The position numbers and the translations under genes are program-made. Positions 25,311 through 38,139 of a stretch of DNA of 64,000 nucleotides are shown in pieces; the first letter of the stretch is position 1, and the number at the start of each line of letters is the position of its first letter. The notes beneath the pieces were generated by a model, which ran no database searches, was not told the origin of the DNA, and saw only the letters and a program-made list of their open reading frames with translations. Source of the stretch: Polytrichum commune (lineage: Eukaryota; Streptophyta; Polytrichopsida; Polytrichales; Polytrichaceae); contig OX485803.1 of assembly GCA_950295325.1 (NCBI GenBank), positions 1,924,001 through 1,988,000 on the forward strand. Direction: 5' to 3'.

Positions 25311-26960
25311 CTTCTTGTTATTGGTTTGAGGAAAGCGTGTGAGAGTTTTAGTTACTAAAAAATCCGCTTTAGAGAGATGTGAAGGGTTTTTGGTCGGGCG
25401 CCTTGCGGTACTTGGGTACTTGTGTGGTTGGGTGGCACCTTTTTTTGACGAATTCATTTGAGCTTTAACAACTTAAAGGGGGACAAGCGGGCGTAAGCCA
25501 ACATCTCGGTTGGCCAATAATGATCCTCCCGGCCGTCCCCCACAAGGACAGCGGTGGAGCCCGTCGACGACGACCGTTGAAGGGGTCCAAATGAGAGGGA
25601 CAAATTAATTCGGTCCCACTAATAAGAGATATTGGTCGCACTTTCATTTGTAGGATGAATGAACACCTTCGAATTTCATCCAACCTACCCTTGCCTTCAA
25701 GTTTATTAAATACGCAGATGGCACCATCATCGGACAAAGCATTAGTCTTATGGAAAGAAAGACAAGTCTGTGTTTGCAACTCATGGCGTGCAGGTATGTA
25801 ATGCGTGATGGCCAACCCAATAATGCTATGCGATGTTGTGTGTCCCCCCTAGAGAGTAATTGACCAACCAAAAGACAAATGGTCTACACTAAATTATCAA
25901 AACGCTCATTTTCTTCTCAGGGTGGTCGATGGACCTAGATCATCGGCCCTTCAAGTGGGAAACTTCCAAGGTTATTTTGTTGGTTCTTGTTGCCATTGTA
26001 TCTGGGGTTTTGTTTCATAATATTGCAGGAGTATTGATATTAAAAGCATGCTCCTTGTAGGTTGATTATTGATTCATTTCACTTTTAAGTTCATTGGACT
26101 AATTTGAGGTCTCTAATCCCAATTTAGGGATTAATTTGGCTTAAATAGTGATCTCCAAGCTCTACATGGAAATTGGAGTGTCCACCCTCCCCGTCTCCGA
26201 ATCCCTCCTCGGTAGTTGTTATGAACAATCTCCCGTATACATACATGTTGTCCATTTGTATCCATACATGATAATCATGGGGCTAATCCCTAGATTTTTC
26301 AATTACATCATACACACTAAAACATATACATACATATGGTCAAGTGATAATCCAAGTTCATCCAAACATAACCTCCTCTTCTATGAACCCTAAATGGACT
26401 TCAAGATGAGCACCCAATTTGTTTTTACAATTAAGACAATTAGGATTGAGGTTTGGTTTGGCCCAAACCAAAGAAATTAGAAGGACATCATGTGATAGTC
26501 TTGGATTGGCATGGATGTGAAACTAAAGTACACAATTCATCTTATTAGTGTGGGTTGCAGAGTTGGTATTTTTACTAGAATCCACATTATCTTGTTGTTG
26601 AGATTAATGTGGACCACTTTAATCTTCAAGCCATGGCAAATATTTAGCTTATAATTAGTGTAGACCACAACAAATTTTACTATTGAAACAAATTGATATG
26701 GATACACTTCTTGCTTAGTGTATTTTGGTTTGTCTAGGATCTTCTAATGGTGTTCATTAAATACATTACATGTTCTCTTGTAAAGAGTGTATGAAGCATT
26801 GGTGTTGGAAAGGCGTTGGGCAACCTCCAAGATTTGATGTGGGTATTATTTTACTTCACTTTAATTAGTAGTGTTGTAACGTACCGTGGGGCCATGTATC
26901 CACAAGGAAATATTCATGTTGGGTATTTCTTACATACTTCTTATACTCACATTTAAACTG
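25310..26960. other. No gene seen; GC-richer patch at 25.45-25.85 kb
   Basis: A 116-codon minus frame at 25,465-25,815 lies in the GC-richer patch (NGRRRRAPPLSLWGTAGR). It overlaps another minus frame and is not recognised. Confidence 0.4.
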
Positions 26961-26961
26961 A

Positions 26962-27275
26962 AGGGTTGGGCACATGGCTTGGGCTTCCATAGCCTAGGCG
27001 GCCCTTGAAGGACCTAGGTGGAGCAGTAAAAAGGTAAATGAACAAATTAATAATAATAATAATTGTTTATCATAAGGTAAAACATAGGCAATGTGTTTAT
27101 TGCGTTGGGGTAGAACGCAAGCTATGTTTTTACTACATTCTATAGCTTGCGCGGTGGCTTGCCTTAGCTGCAATCATTTTTTGTTGTGATGTACACATGC
27201 TCGCTCAGCTGCCTTGCCTCCCTATTGGCTAAAAATAGCTGCAAGACAACAAAGCTAAGCCATGTGCCCAACCCT
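26962..27275. mobile_element. 314-bp TIR element with 19-bp perfect ends
   Basis: AGGGTTGGGCACATGGCTT at 26,962-26,980 and its exact complement at 27,257-27,275. The flanks TTAAACTGA and AGAATCTGA match at 6 of 9, so a decayed 9-bp duplication is possible. The interior has inverted GCAAGCTAT/ATAGCTTGC blocks. Confidence 0.75.
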
Positions 27276-27801
27276 AGAATCTGAGCTCTATTTTGCCAAC
27301 TATAGCCCCAATCCTTCAAACTTTACGCCTAGCATGCCACCTCTCCTTGCATGGCCTTCTAATTTTATTTCAAATAATAGACATACTACAATCGGAAATA
27401 GAACCTCAAATTGAAGTTGATTAATGTTATGTAGTTTGAGAAGATTTTGATCTTTCCAATATCATTATGTACTTGGTTTGTTCCCTACAAGGTGCATATG
27501 GCATCGATGTTGGGAAGACCTCAGGAAGGTCTTTTACACATCAATTCCACCATGGCTAAACTAAATTAGAGTGGAACCACGTTATTTGTCTCCACATTAA
27601 CAATATAAACAACTATGGCTATGGTGGAGGGGAAGCGTCCCTCATTTACACTAGCGACTCTCTCTCTTTCTCTCTCCAACTCCAATTTAGCCTTACTCTA
27701 GAAAATGCATGGTCCATCCATGTAGAATAGCCAAGAGAAAATGATACAATGATGGGTAATTACGTGCTTTGGGCATTTGAGTAATTTCTTTTGTTGGTAT
27801 C

Positions 27802-27882
27802 CATAACATCATTCAGATCCATAACATTGTTTTGTGGGATTGTTAGCCACATAACAATGTTATGAATCTGAATAATGTTATG
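27802..27882. mobile_element. Foldback hairpin of family F, copy 2
   Basis: Arms 27,802-27,837 and 27,847-27,882 pair at 33 of 36 positions around a 9-base loop, and the arm sequence matches the element at 1051-1196. It is likely a deleted palindromic MITE. If transcribed it would form a long hairpin. Confidence 0.7.
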
Positions 27883-28143
27883 TCATACATTGGAGTATTC
27901 ATAACATTTCGTAGTAGGGTTGGGTTGTTTAGTGAGGCCACAAATCTGATAACAATATTATCGAAACAACGGGCTGCGATGCCCTTATATATATATATAT
28001 CGTATACAATAGTTTTCAACAACAATGTGCTTTGTCAACTGTGTTTCCCATGTCACTCAAAGACCTTAGTCATGCAATAAAAATGCCCCATTTCAGTAAC
28101 ATATATAGGTTGCCAATTCTAACATTAATTCTTCTGAATAAAA

Positions 28144-28168
28144 TGAAAAGAAAAGAAAAGAAAAGAAC
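28144..28168. repeat. (AAAAG)n microsatellite
   Basis: Four to five AAAAG units. Confidence 0.9.
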
Positions 28169-28575
28169 TCTTACCAACGCTTGGGGATCTTTTTGGTGAG
28201 ATTAACCTCTCTATAGTAATGTATTTTCTTGGATTTTATGAGTTTCTATATGTTTAAGGCTGCAATTTGCACAACAAAGAATGTCATTTCACCTTTTCTG
28301 TTTTATCCAAATTTAAAATTGGCGATAGGATGCAAAAATAAAAATAAAAATAAAAATTGGAGTTAGCTCACAAGGGGGAGCTATCATGGTCGTGTGTTGG
28401 TGATGGCATAGGCTAAGTGTGTGACATTTGATGCGGAGTTGGTAGTGACTAACCAAACCACGTTGCACTGGCGGTTTTCTTGACCTTCGCTATAGAAAAA
28501 ATTTGGTTTTTAAGAAACATACGTCACCTTATTCTTTTTGGTGCAATTTGGCTTTATGAAGCAGACCCCCACTCT

Positions 28576-28591
28576 CCCCCCCCCCCCCCCC
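28576..28591. repeat. C16 homopolymer
   Basis: Sixteen C in a row. A G11 run follows at 29,012-29,022. Frames across 28,510-28,789 and 28,926-29,223 arise from these low-complexity stretches. Confidence 0.95.
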
Positions 28592-31034
28592 TTTCCTCCC
28601 CTAACACTAACTTGGACCCGTGCCAACATGGCATGTTGCACCCATGCATATAAACCCAAGATAATATCCCAAATGATCTCATTTCCATACAGCCATGCAA
28701 CCATATACCCAAGGCCATATTCCTCCCATGTCTATGCGTACCCCCCACATGCATGTATGCCCACAACCTGCAACACTCTAAGAAAATAATGATTTTTTTC
28801 TTAAATTGTCCTACTTTGTCCTATTGCCCATGCCATGTCACCACACTTCCCCCTAATTTTCCCTACCGTACCCACGTATTACACTTGTAGTCCCCCCACC
28901 TTTCCACATTTGTTTCTTGTTTCCTTTAAGACATGTTTTTCTTAGGGAGGAGTCTTGACATGTGGCCCTTTTTCTTTGTTTTTTTTTGTATTTTAGGCAA
29001 GAACGCATGGTGGGGGGGGGGGCAGTGGGACGATGGCCTCAACACCGCCACATTTGCCATTGTATGTGGTTGTATGGACATGACCCAAAAGGCCTTGGAT
29101 CCAAAGAACATTATTGAACATCATTTGCATATGAACCCTAGGGGGTGCAGAACCTTTGTTAGAACCTTAAGTCACATGCACATCACTTGCAAAGTTATAT
29201 CCTTTTTAACTATGAGGAAATGATAATATGCAAAGAAAGGTATGGATCAACCTTTAAACATGTCTATGTATATAACATAAAATTTATAGAAAAGAATACT
29301 ACCATCAAATATGTATACAATACACAACTTGTGAAAATGCCTCCAATATTTGTAGCCAAAATTATTCCGTTATTGCGTAAAACCCTTTAAAACTACTGAA
29401 GATCCAAGCCTCTTTCACAAAAAACCCACATTATCATGTGCTATAACATGACGGTTGCAAAGCTAGAAATTAAGAACTTTGTAAAGCAAACATGTAGATA
29501 TTGATTCAAAGATCACATCCATCCTTAGAGACCCTTGCAAGCCTCTTTTCTGAGTTTATAATTACATAAATTTCTTAGAAATCAAAATTGCATTGCTTTG
29601 CGATGATACTTTTTTAGGCTTTATGATCACCTAAAGTTTTATGATGTATCAAAGCATGAGAGTTGATGATGATTTTTTTTGAAGGGAGAAAAAAAAGGTT
29701 AGTTTGAATGAGAATGATAATTGTTTTGGGGCAAGTATGAGTGAATATTCAAAATAGTCTACATGATGATGACCAATGTTTATGTGTCAACTTTCAATCA
29801 GTTGTGAGTTGATGAGTATTTCTTATGCTTTAGAACATTTATATAGTCCAAGCATGCATGGATTACATGAACATCTTCTATAAGAGCTTACATATAGCTT
29901 CTTTTGAATTGATTTTAGAGATGGCATTCGGAAATGGGAGCCTTGCTTTTTGCAAGGATCTTGCATTCCTATTACGTTCAATTGGAAATAAATAAAATAA
30001 ATAAATAAAATCACTAGTTGCACATTAGTATTCAACACATTTGTCATGAAAAACAAAGATCCTTATGAAAAATTTGATCCAACTTTTCCCACAAGTAGGT
30101 ACATATGTCATAATTTATCAGAAAAAAAAACTCTATGAAAAATATGTTTCATTTGCAACCCTATCTACTCTTCCACAATTTCTCATTCGAACAAAATTGT
30201 TTGTGTGGAATCTTAGGGTTAATGAAGTAAATGAAAACTCTTTCATCCACTAGATGTAATTCATAAAATTTGGTCCCTACAATGAATCTCATCATAGCCA
30301 AGTTTGCCACTTCATTTCAAGTTTACCATGATGTGGTTGGTGAAACCATTAGTTCTAGATTGAGCCACTTGACTTTTGATTTGAATACAGTTAGTGGATC
30401 GAAGATAAAAGATGTTGGATGAAAACATCCCGCCTAAACTCTGCCAATTCCCTACAATTTCCTATCTATGAATATCATTCTTGGAAAATTACGGGTATGT
30501 TTTAGGTTCCATATAACATAATATATTGACATTGCCAAGAGATGCAAAACTCTAGCCCTATGTGTATATGTAACCTATTGTTAAAGTTAAAATCTACCCC
30601 TTTTATGCTACAATACAATCAATTAGGGTGCACACTCTTGGATTTGAACAATAAAAAATTGTTTGGTCTTTGTGATTTAATATTGTGTATGAATGCAAAG
30701 TTACTTGACTTGAATGCTTAACTATATACCATGGTTATTTTACAATTCATTGTGACAATAGCAAAATAATTTTTTTGTCTACTCTCAATTGGTTGGGCGG
30801 ATTGTGGATTTTTTTTTTAAAAATCATCACTTTATTATACTTTAATTCAAATCCAACATTGAACTAACCCAAAATGGACACACACCAATACAATGGATAG
30901 CATTTGTCTTACATAACATTACACAACCTAGGGGCAAAGCTTTCTTTTCTAAAAAGGGAAGGCTAAAGATTATGCACAACCTACCCAACTGGTGTTGAGC
31001 CCCAAACAGTTGGTAGGTTGGCTAACATGTTTTA

Positions 31035-31165
31035 AACATTTTGGTAATAGAATCCCAGGGTAGGCCCTCCTGCCAGTTTGCCTTATCATAGTGAACAATA
31101 CTCAAGTTGAGTACTGTTCACTTTGTGAAGGTGGCCCAACTTTAATGAGGGATGATGCTCCCAAA
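31035..31165. repeat. Dispersed repeat family E, copy 1, with 33-bp near-palindrome
   Basis: Shares ATTTTGGTAA, ATAGTGAACAAT-CTCAAG and CTTTGTGAAG blocks with 58,220-58,350. The palindrome at 31,090-31,122 has 16-base arms with one mismatch (AGTGAACAATACTCAA). Confidence 0.6.
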
Positions 31166-31251
31166 ATAGTTAGAGCTAATTAAGGTAGAGCACCCAAGCA
31201 TTAAGTAATGTTATGTAGGATTCATCCAAAATAATTGTTACTAGAATGTTG

Positions 31252-31275
31252 ATATATATATATATATATATATAT
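31252..31275. repeat. (AT)n microsatellite
   Basis: Twelve AT units. Confidence 0.95.
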
Positions 31276-31536
31276 ACATAGTGAATATGCTTTATTTTGA
31301 AATATCAATGACAAATAGCCTAGTAACATAGGGTACCCATAGGGGAGAGAAGATGGTGACAATTTTTTGACCATTAGATTGAATTGGGACCATCAAAAAA
31401 TTGTCACCAGCATTTCATGCTATTAACAATTGTGAGTCAAGTAGATTATCATTTCAAGTTTCAAAATCAAATTGAATTGCAAAAGTTATAAGATTTCACG
31501 TTGATGCTTTTATTTTTCCTCAATCGCTTCATATTA

Positions 31537-31818
31537 CTCCATCCGTCCCAAAATGATTGTCCTACCTCCCGGATTTTCTGGTCCCAAAATGATTGTCCGG
31601 TTTATCTGCCCGGCTAAAAATTTGAGGCTCAAAGTCAAATATTTTCATGCCAAACTTTCTATATCAAGAAGTCTTCAACACCACAACTTTCAGGGGCGTT
31701 TTGGAGTAGTTATTGTTTTTTATTTAAGAGTCATACTTATAACTACTCAGTCAATGATCAGTGGGCCTTAATCTCGCCAAAGTTAGGAACACGGACAATC
31801 ATTTTCGGACGGAGGGAG
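31537..31818. mobile_element. Stowaway-type MITE (Tc1/mariner)
   Basis: 282 bp between two TA dinucleotides. The left end CTCCATCCGTCCCAAAATGA and the complement of the right end (CTCCCTCCGTCCGAAAATGA) agree at 24 of 26 bases including ATTGTCC. The TA target and the CTCCCTCCGTCC terminus are diagnostic of Stowaway elements. Non-coding; the 72-codon frame inside is incidental. Confidence 0.9.
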
Positions 31819-32083
31819 TATTGTTGAGCCACCCAAGCACTCATCCTTTTAGGTGACATGGTGATGTTTGAGAGAATCCACATTGCATGGATTTATGATG
31901 GAAAGAAGATGCTTGCAGAGTCCTTACTATGCAGCAACTACCGGCAAGGATACAAAGGCCATATTGGAGGTAAGGGCCTCAGAAAGAACTCCTATATTCT
32001 AGATTAAAAAAGTGAGAAATAAACCAATATTCCCAGTCAACGATCCTTTATGTGGAGGATATAGGGGGTCCCATGGAAGGTGC

Positions 32084-32597
32084 TTAACCCTTAACTTCCT
32101 GGAGCGTATTGTGGTTTCATTAGATTCTCTAAAACCTAAGCATTCTAAAGTTCAACCTTTAATGTATCTAGAAGAAAAAGTTGTTGCTGATGATTTTAAG
32201 ATCACATCAAAACAATGGCAATATTTGGTAATTTTCATGATTTTTTATAATTGACCTAGATGTATTGAATTAAAAAAATTAGGATCCAATAATATTATAC
32301 TCCAAAAATTCAAGATTATTTTAAGAATGGATATACACTTTGAGGTAAGAAAAAGAGTTCATAGAAAATAGGCAATTTTCAATCAAATTAATAATAGTGT
32401 ATTGTATAAAGTAGTTTGTTTTGGACTTTAAAACAACCATCTTATCATGTTGGAATGGGGCCATCGCCATTGACAAGAAAATATTATGAGGAACACGATG
32501 ACACCTACTGTGACTTCCTGGAACCTTCCTTTTGATTAATTTGTCATTAAGAGTCATTTATGACCCAAACATGGCCTCTTAGGAAGTTAAGGGTTAA
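32084..32597. mobile_element. 514-bp TIR element with 17-bp perfect ends
   Basis: TTAACCCTTAACTTCCT at 32,084-32,100 and its exact complement at 32,581-32,597. No clear target-site duplication. Frames inside (32,012-32,254 plus; 32,321-32,557 minus) are not recognised. Confidence 0.6.
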
Positions 32598-32599
32598 CA

Positions 32600-33710
32600 A
32601 TGATGAGTCATATAGGCCCTCCTAATTGTGTTAACAATCATAACCTAGAATGACATCAATATATTGAATCCACACGCCAATCTCATCATGACACATCTCT
32701 TTTTCATGTGTTTTTCAAACTACAAGCCTTGTCATATATAACTCAACATGTGGGCATTTGATAATGAAGGGTGACCGCATAAGGCAACCATGTGGCGTAA
32801 GTCCAAGTTTTGGTTTTGTTTTTGAAATAATGAAAGAAATCGCTTCCAGTGCATAAAAACAAATTTGGTTATAAGTACCTATCATGCAATGAAGTGAGTG
32901 ACAATGAAGATGTAAAAGTAAGATAGAAGCATAAAACTCCACTAAAGAGTGCAACTTGTTTCAGTGGATGAGGATAGGCATTTTTGTCCAACTAGGGTTC
33001 GGTGGTGGGCTTCAATAAGCACTTGAAAAGTGTGTGTGTGTGTGTGAGAGAGAGACACACACTTATTGTACTTTAGTGACCCTGATGTTTAGAAAAGACC
33101 GCATTGCTATTATTTTTTGGCCAAAGAAACTCTTTCATACTATTCAACAAGTTGAGAAAGAATGCAAACCTTGGACAACTAACTAAGTGGGCAACTATTT
33201 GGCTAGCTAAAAGCTCCGACTAGCTAAAGCTACACAAGAATTCGGTGCCTCAAAAGAATAGCTAGCTAAAACTAAGTGCCATAATCCAAGCGCCAAAAAT
33301 TAGCTAGCTGGAATTTGACATATACATTAATACTAGGGCCCTAACTTGGACAGTTGACTAAGTGGGAAGCTTTTTAAGCCTTTCAATTTCCTTGTGCAAC
33401 AACATGAAAATACAGAGCCAACCGAGAGCCATACAACCAAACATATATTGTTTGGTTTCATTTGAATGGATTTCTCTCTAGTTTAGAATGAATATGCATG
33501 TCACACAATTTTTTAGCTAGTCAAAACTGAGTGAACATGAGAGTTCCATAAAAGTTAGCTAGATAAAATTTAGTAAGAATCCTAGGTTCAACAAACCTAG
33601 CTAGCTAAAGCTAAGTGACATATAGGGGCTTGGAAAATTTAGCTAGGTGATGCTAGTTGGCCAGCTATCCAAGGTCTGAAAGAATGCTATGGAATGTGAT
33701 GCCTATGAAA
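32600..33710. other. No gene seen; TAGCTAGCT-rich stretch
   Basis: From about 33,180 to 33,660 the words TTAGCTAGCT and AGCTAAAGCTA recur irregularly, suggesting a degenerate short-period repeat. A (TG)n/(GA)n run lies at about 33,032-33,055. Confidence 0.4.
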
Positions 33711-33712
33711 TC

Positions 33713-34118
33713 AGGGCCGGTTTAGACTACGGTGAAGAAGTGCATTGGTCAGTCAAGAATTTCAACCCCAAGATAAGGTTATTTGAGGCAACAGTTGGAA
33801 TGATAGATAAGATGGGAAAATAAAAAATAAAGTTAAAAAATTGCCTCAAGTTGGAGTTCTCCGGAGGCCAAGTTTCTTGTCCAAGGGTTTGAGGTTGCCC
33901 AAGACACTTGACCTCCAGTGAACTCCCCTAGCAAAAAGTGTTGCCATGTTGATAGCCATGTTAATTTTTTCATTCATGCTTTACATTCACCACCGGAGAA
34001 GTCTTGGCCATAGTCTAAACCTTGACAGTGAAGAGCCCATTTCGTAACCAATCATGTTACTCCATTCCCCTAAAAAATTTGACCAATTCACTTCTTCACC
34101 ATAGTCTAGACCGACCCT
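33713..34118 (-). mobile_element. TIR element family H, copy 2
   Basis: 406 bp, bounded by AGGGCCGGTTTAGACTACGG and, at the right, the complement of AAGGGTCGGTCTAGACTATGG. The interior is the reverse of 2334-2694. No clear target-site duplication is seen. Confidence 0.7.
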
Positions 34119-34119
34119 T

Positions 34120-37100
34120 AGGTAACCTTGGCTACATAAGAAAGTTCAAGAATTACAACCAACTTCGCCATGGCCTAAAATCCTAATTAGTATCATCACC
34201 TCACAAGCATCCACAAAAAATATATAAAACAAATTGATCTTTATTTAGTGGAAGCTAGTAACTATGAACAATGGTGAATGTTAATTAGAACTTGTCGAGT
34301 GATCAACCTTTCACCAGCTCTAGATTTTATGTGTGACGCACATATCGCTCCTCGCATTATAATTAGGCTACCCACTGAAAATCATAATAGTCTTTGGGAC
34401 ATCTATGTATATTGTCAGCAGGCCCGAAAAAATAACAGAGTTGTCTTCAAATAGAACTTCCGAGATGCTTAGGTCTTGCTAACTTCATCCATGGGTACAG
34501 TACTAAGAATGGGAACACGTTCTAGAACCAAAAAAAAACTGTTTTAGAACGTTCTAAAACGTCAACAAACGTAGAAAACATTGAAACTTTGACTTGCCTC
34601 AAGGCCCCGACCTCGTACAATCGTCACGATCCCTAAAATCCACGTGCAATTGGAAACGACGTTCTCGAACGTTCTAGAACGATGTTTTGCATAGAGAAAA
34701 CACCGTTCTTAGTATTCATGACTTCATTTGGATATGATAATCATAGGTTTGTGGAACTACATAACATGACTAAGGGACTACTTACACAATAGACCATGAA
34801 GTCGTCCCAAGGCCATGTAAAATCTCTGATTGGATGTTGAACTCGTCCCGGGACCACCTCAGTTTATGCCAAGGGAAACAAATGTGAGAGTGACCATGGA
34901 GTTTGAGGTCCCCCAAAGACATATTTTAAGGCCTACATTATCCACTGACATGGTCCAACGGGTTTTGCAATGGGAGAGGCAAAAGAGGTGCTCTAGTAGA
35001 AAAAGGCAAGGGCCCATGGCGAGAAATGTTGTCATAATAAAACTTTAATGATATTTTATTCTTATTCTTATTTTTGTGGGGAAGAAGAGATGAAGACAAG
35101 AGAAGACAAGAGAATTGCCAAACTTGAACTTTTTTTCAAAACTGCCCTTTCTGGGCATATATTAAAAAAATCAACGCATTCACTTTTTGATGCATGATCA
35201 TTCCTCTTGATCCACATTTGGTTTACACCTAGTGAGGGGCCCAAAGGCTTTGTAAATTGATTTGATAAGAAATGGGACCATGGAAGTTAGACCATGAAGT
35301 CGAACCATTGAAAAAGGCCATCTTTCATGGTTCGACTTCATGGTCCATGGTGTAAACCGACTCTAAGCACCTCCACGATGGTCTCTTTTCAAAGAAGAGG
35401 TCCCAATTTAAAATACCATGATAATTTACGGTTGCTTGTCGAAAAGTCCACGTTACACAACCTAGGTGCTCCCCATAGACGGGGAATTGTGGAATTAAAG
35501 GAGAATCATGCTCATATGATACATGGTCCTACATAATACAACCAAGGAGTTGTGTAATGTGATGTCAAAAAGTAAAAAAGAGAGCAAAGAGATGTTGAAA
35601 ATGTTGTGACCGAAGTCAACATAGTTTTACATGTGGATTGGATGAGCTTCTCTTGTTGATCAAGAGCTATCAAGCAATTGAAAATGTGCATTTCAAATGC
35701 CAAGTTGTGAAGTGAGTGGGTATCAAACAACATTCATGGTGGGAAGTGACTAGAATTGAGAACTTGAGTAGCAAATGCAAGGAGCTAGATTTAAGTATGA
35801 AACCCACAAAGGAATATTAGAATTCTTGCCATCTTTAAGTGACCTCCAGGAATTAGTTCATATTATGAAGCTTTAGTTTGTCAAGACAAGCCAAGTGGTA
35901 GTGCTACTGAAACCACAAATGTAAACATTGAGCATAGCAATTATCAATAGATTAAAAAAGTTCAAAGCAAGTATGGTTAGTGATCGGCATGGGATTCCAA
36001 CCCATCAAGGTAAGTGTTCTCTAGATTTCCTATGCAATAGTTATAAGAGTTCAATTTTTTTGGGTAGATGATCGACATCATAACATGAACATGATGTTAA
36101 GATGATGAACATTCTGAAAATCAATAAGTAGTGTGTTGGGATAGTGTTCAACCAAAGTGTCTTTGGTGGATATACTGTAGAAAGGGATCTTGTAATTGGC
36201 CGGGGCGTTGGGGGAAGGGGAAGTTCACTTGTGCAAAAACGTGGGTGTGGACAAGTGGCGGCAACAAGGGAAGCATGCCTTTGGAAGGCGGTGTCTACTT
36301 ATGGAAGGTGGCAGGAAGGGTCGGGCATGGGAAGGCGGTGGAGCAAAAACTCAATATTTAAGTAGCTTAGTTGTGTGTGTGTGTGTGTTTCGATTGGTCA
36401 TTGTGGGCCTACCTTAACTATTTATGTTTATTAATTGTAAATGAATGTGGTTTGTATGTAGATGGTGACGTGGTTTTTTGTGATGGCCAAGTTTTTGTTT
36501 GGGGGCAAGTAGCTGCATAATGAATGAAACACCCAATAAGTAGCACATACTTATTTATTTGTTTTATGCAAGATTCTAGGATACTAGTTCTGGACAGGGT
36601 TATGAATTTGACATGTTCTTCCTTACGTAAGCCATTTACTAGTAGGCACCATGCGCTATTTCAGAGTTTAATATGTGTTGGTGAGATCTAGCTTATGTGT
36701 AAAGTTAATGTGACAAAGCAAGCAAAGCAACCGTTATTGGGACTTTAAATGTACTTTTTGTCCTTGTGATGGACACGAAGGGAGGCGACTCCATATTGCA
36801 AAGAAGATAGAGTCTCGATGTTTCATGTGGATTGAGAAGCCACACGACTACAGAATCGGATGAGCACCCCCATTGGTGAGGATATTCTCTATATTTTCAT
36901 CCACTCTGCTTGAATTCATCCATGTGTATCGTTTGGTTATGAACTTGCAAATGGATGCGAGGAGCCTGGTCATGGGATGTTGTGGGCACTTACTAAAGCC
37001 GATGGCAGGGCGACATGTGTCCATTACTGAACGTAATGGTCAGTTTTTGTCAAGGTCATCAATTACGGTTGATAATATGCCTCCTCATATCCAATCGGGA

Positions 37101-37230
37101 ACAGACATATCAACAAGATTTATTGACTTGACCACTACATCTAATAACCAAGTTGAGGATGAATGACTCATTGCTCCCATTAATTCATCGTCCATCTCCT
37201 CTCGACAATTGTCTAAGGTAGACATGCTTA
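34120..37230. other. No gene seen
   Basis: Contains the hairpin at 35.3 kb and a short inverted pair around AACGTTCTAGAACG (34,672-34,685) with earlier TTCTAGAAC/GTTCTAAAACG copies near 34,520-34,560. Frames at 36,131-36,417 overlap each other in three frames in a G-rich stretch and are not genes. Confidence 0.45.
35290..35345. repeat. Hairpin with 23/24-base arms
   Basis: GACCATGAAGTCGAACCATT at 35,290-35,309 and its near-complete complement at 35,323-35,345, with a loop of about 9 bases. A further ACCATGAAGTCG copy lies near 34,794-34,805. Confidence 0.7.
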
Positions 37231-37234
37231 CGTC

Positions 37235-37500
37235 GATGACTTACTTTTATTGGACACCTGTATTTGAGTGGTATGTGGTTTGATGTGGCCTTAAACACAG
37301 ATACCAAAAAGACATGTGTTTGAAAGAGATTGGATTGTGTGCTCAGAATATGACTACCATTCTAAGCTCAACAATCAACAAAACTAAGGGAGACCTATAC
37401 AACGAATTAATGAGCACGAGAATCTTCACTTCGATAATGAATAAGATATTCATATGAGCTCCAAAAATTATGAGGAAAGCGGATACAACCTCCATTTAGA
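37235..37500 (-). repeat. Dispersed repeat family B, copy 2
   Basis: Reverse-orientation copy similar to 46,675-46,960 (TGGACACCTGTATTTGAGTG, ACCAAAAAGACA, GTTTGAAAGAGATTGGATT). On the plus strand it keeps a coding-like reading (WTPVFEWYVV, YQKDMCLKEIGL) with one stop, which recurs in other copies. Confidence 0.65.
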
Positions 37501-38139
37501 TTTGCTCACCATCTTGTACTAATCGCATGTTTTCATATCCTAAAAGGTGAGCTAGTTGGAGAAAAAATTATTTTAAAAAAAAGCATCCATTTAAGGGGCC
37601 GTCTCTACCTTAATCCGTAATTTTTTACGTCAAAGAACTATTGACAGAAGCAGTATCCCCACCTTCCCCGACTAACTAACGACTGCCTTGGGCAAAGGAC
37701 CCGTCCACTGGTGTACTATTTGGGTATCTTTCTAGAGCATGTGCCATAACACCAAGACAAAGGAACCGAATGAGTGCACACTCCTTGTGCCAAACGGAAT
37801 GTAAGTTTTTAACTTATCTCAACACAGGCTCCAGTGCCTCTCTGTGTAAGTCTCCCCACACATGAGTACTGCAGCAAACAGTTTGAAAAGTTCCAAGAAC
37901 AAAACCAAGACCAATCAGTCAGTCGATTGAGCACCCCGAGATGCCAGTCGCCCCAAATGTAAGGTTTATGTGGTGAAACTTGGGCAACAGTCGTATGTGA
38001 GTCGCGACAGCAACATAGCTTCTCCGCGTTTCATGCTTTAATTCGTACAATTTTTAACCTCACCAGTGTTTCTCACTCACAATGCAGTTGCAAAAGGGGT
38101 GTCCTTTGGGGTTCGCTTTTCTGGAGCTCTCATTGCAAT
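37500..38139. other. No gene seen; downstream of the kinase gene
   Basis: Mixed composition, possibly part of a longer 3' UTR. No exon recognised. Confidence 0.35.

Larger units (their letters stand above)
27880..31030. other. No gene seen
   Basis: AT-rich sequence with homopolymers and microsatellites. Short frames are low-complexity. Confidence 0.5.

Noticed and set aside
28926-29223. 96-codon plus frame between C16 and G11 runs
   Set aside because: Low-complexity ends and a competing minus-strand frame. The C-run and G-run are not flanked by a target duplication, so it was not called a transposon either.
36131-36417. Three overlapping plus-strand frames of 73-76 codons
   Set aside because: All three frames are open at once in a G-rich stretch, a composition effect with no recognisable domain.
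37641-37661. TTGACAGAAG, resembling the 5' part of miR156
   Set aside because: Only the first ten bases agree and no complementary arm lies nearby.
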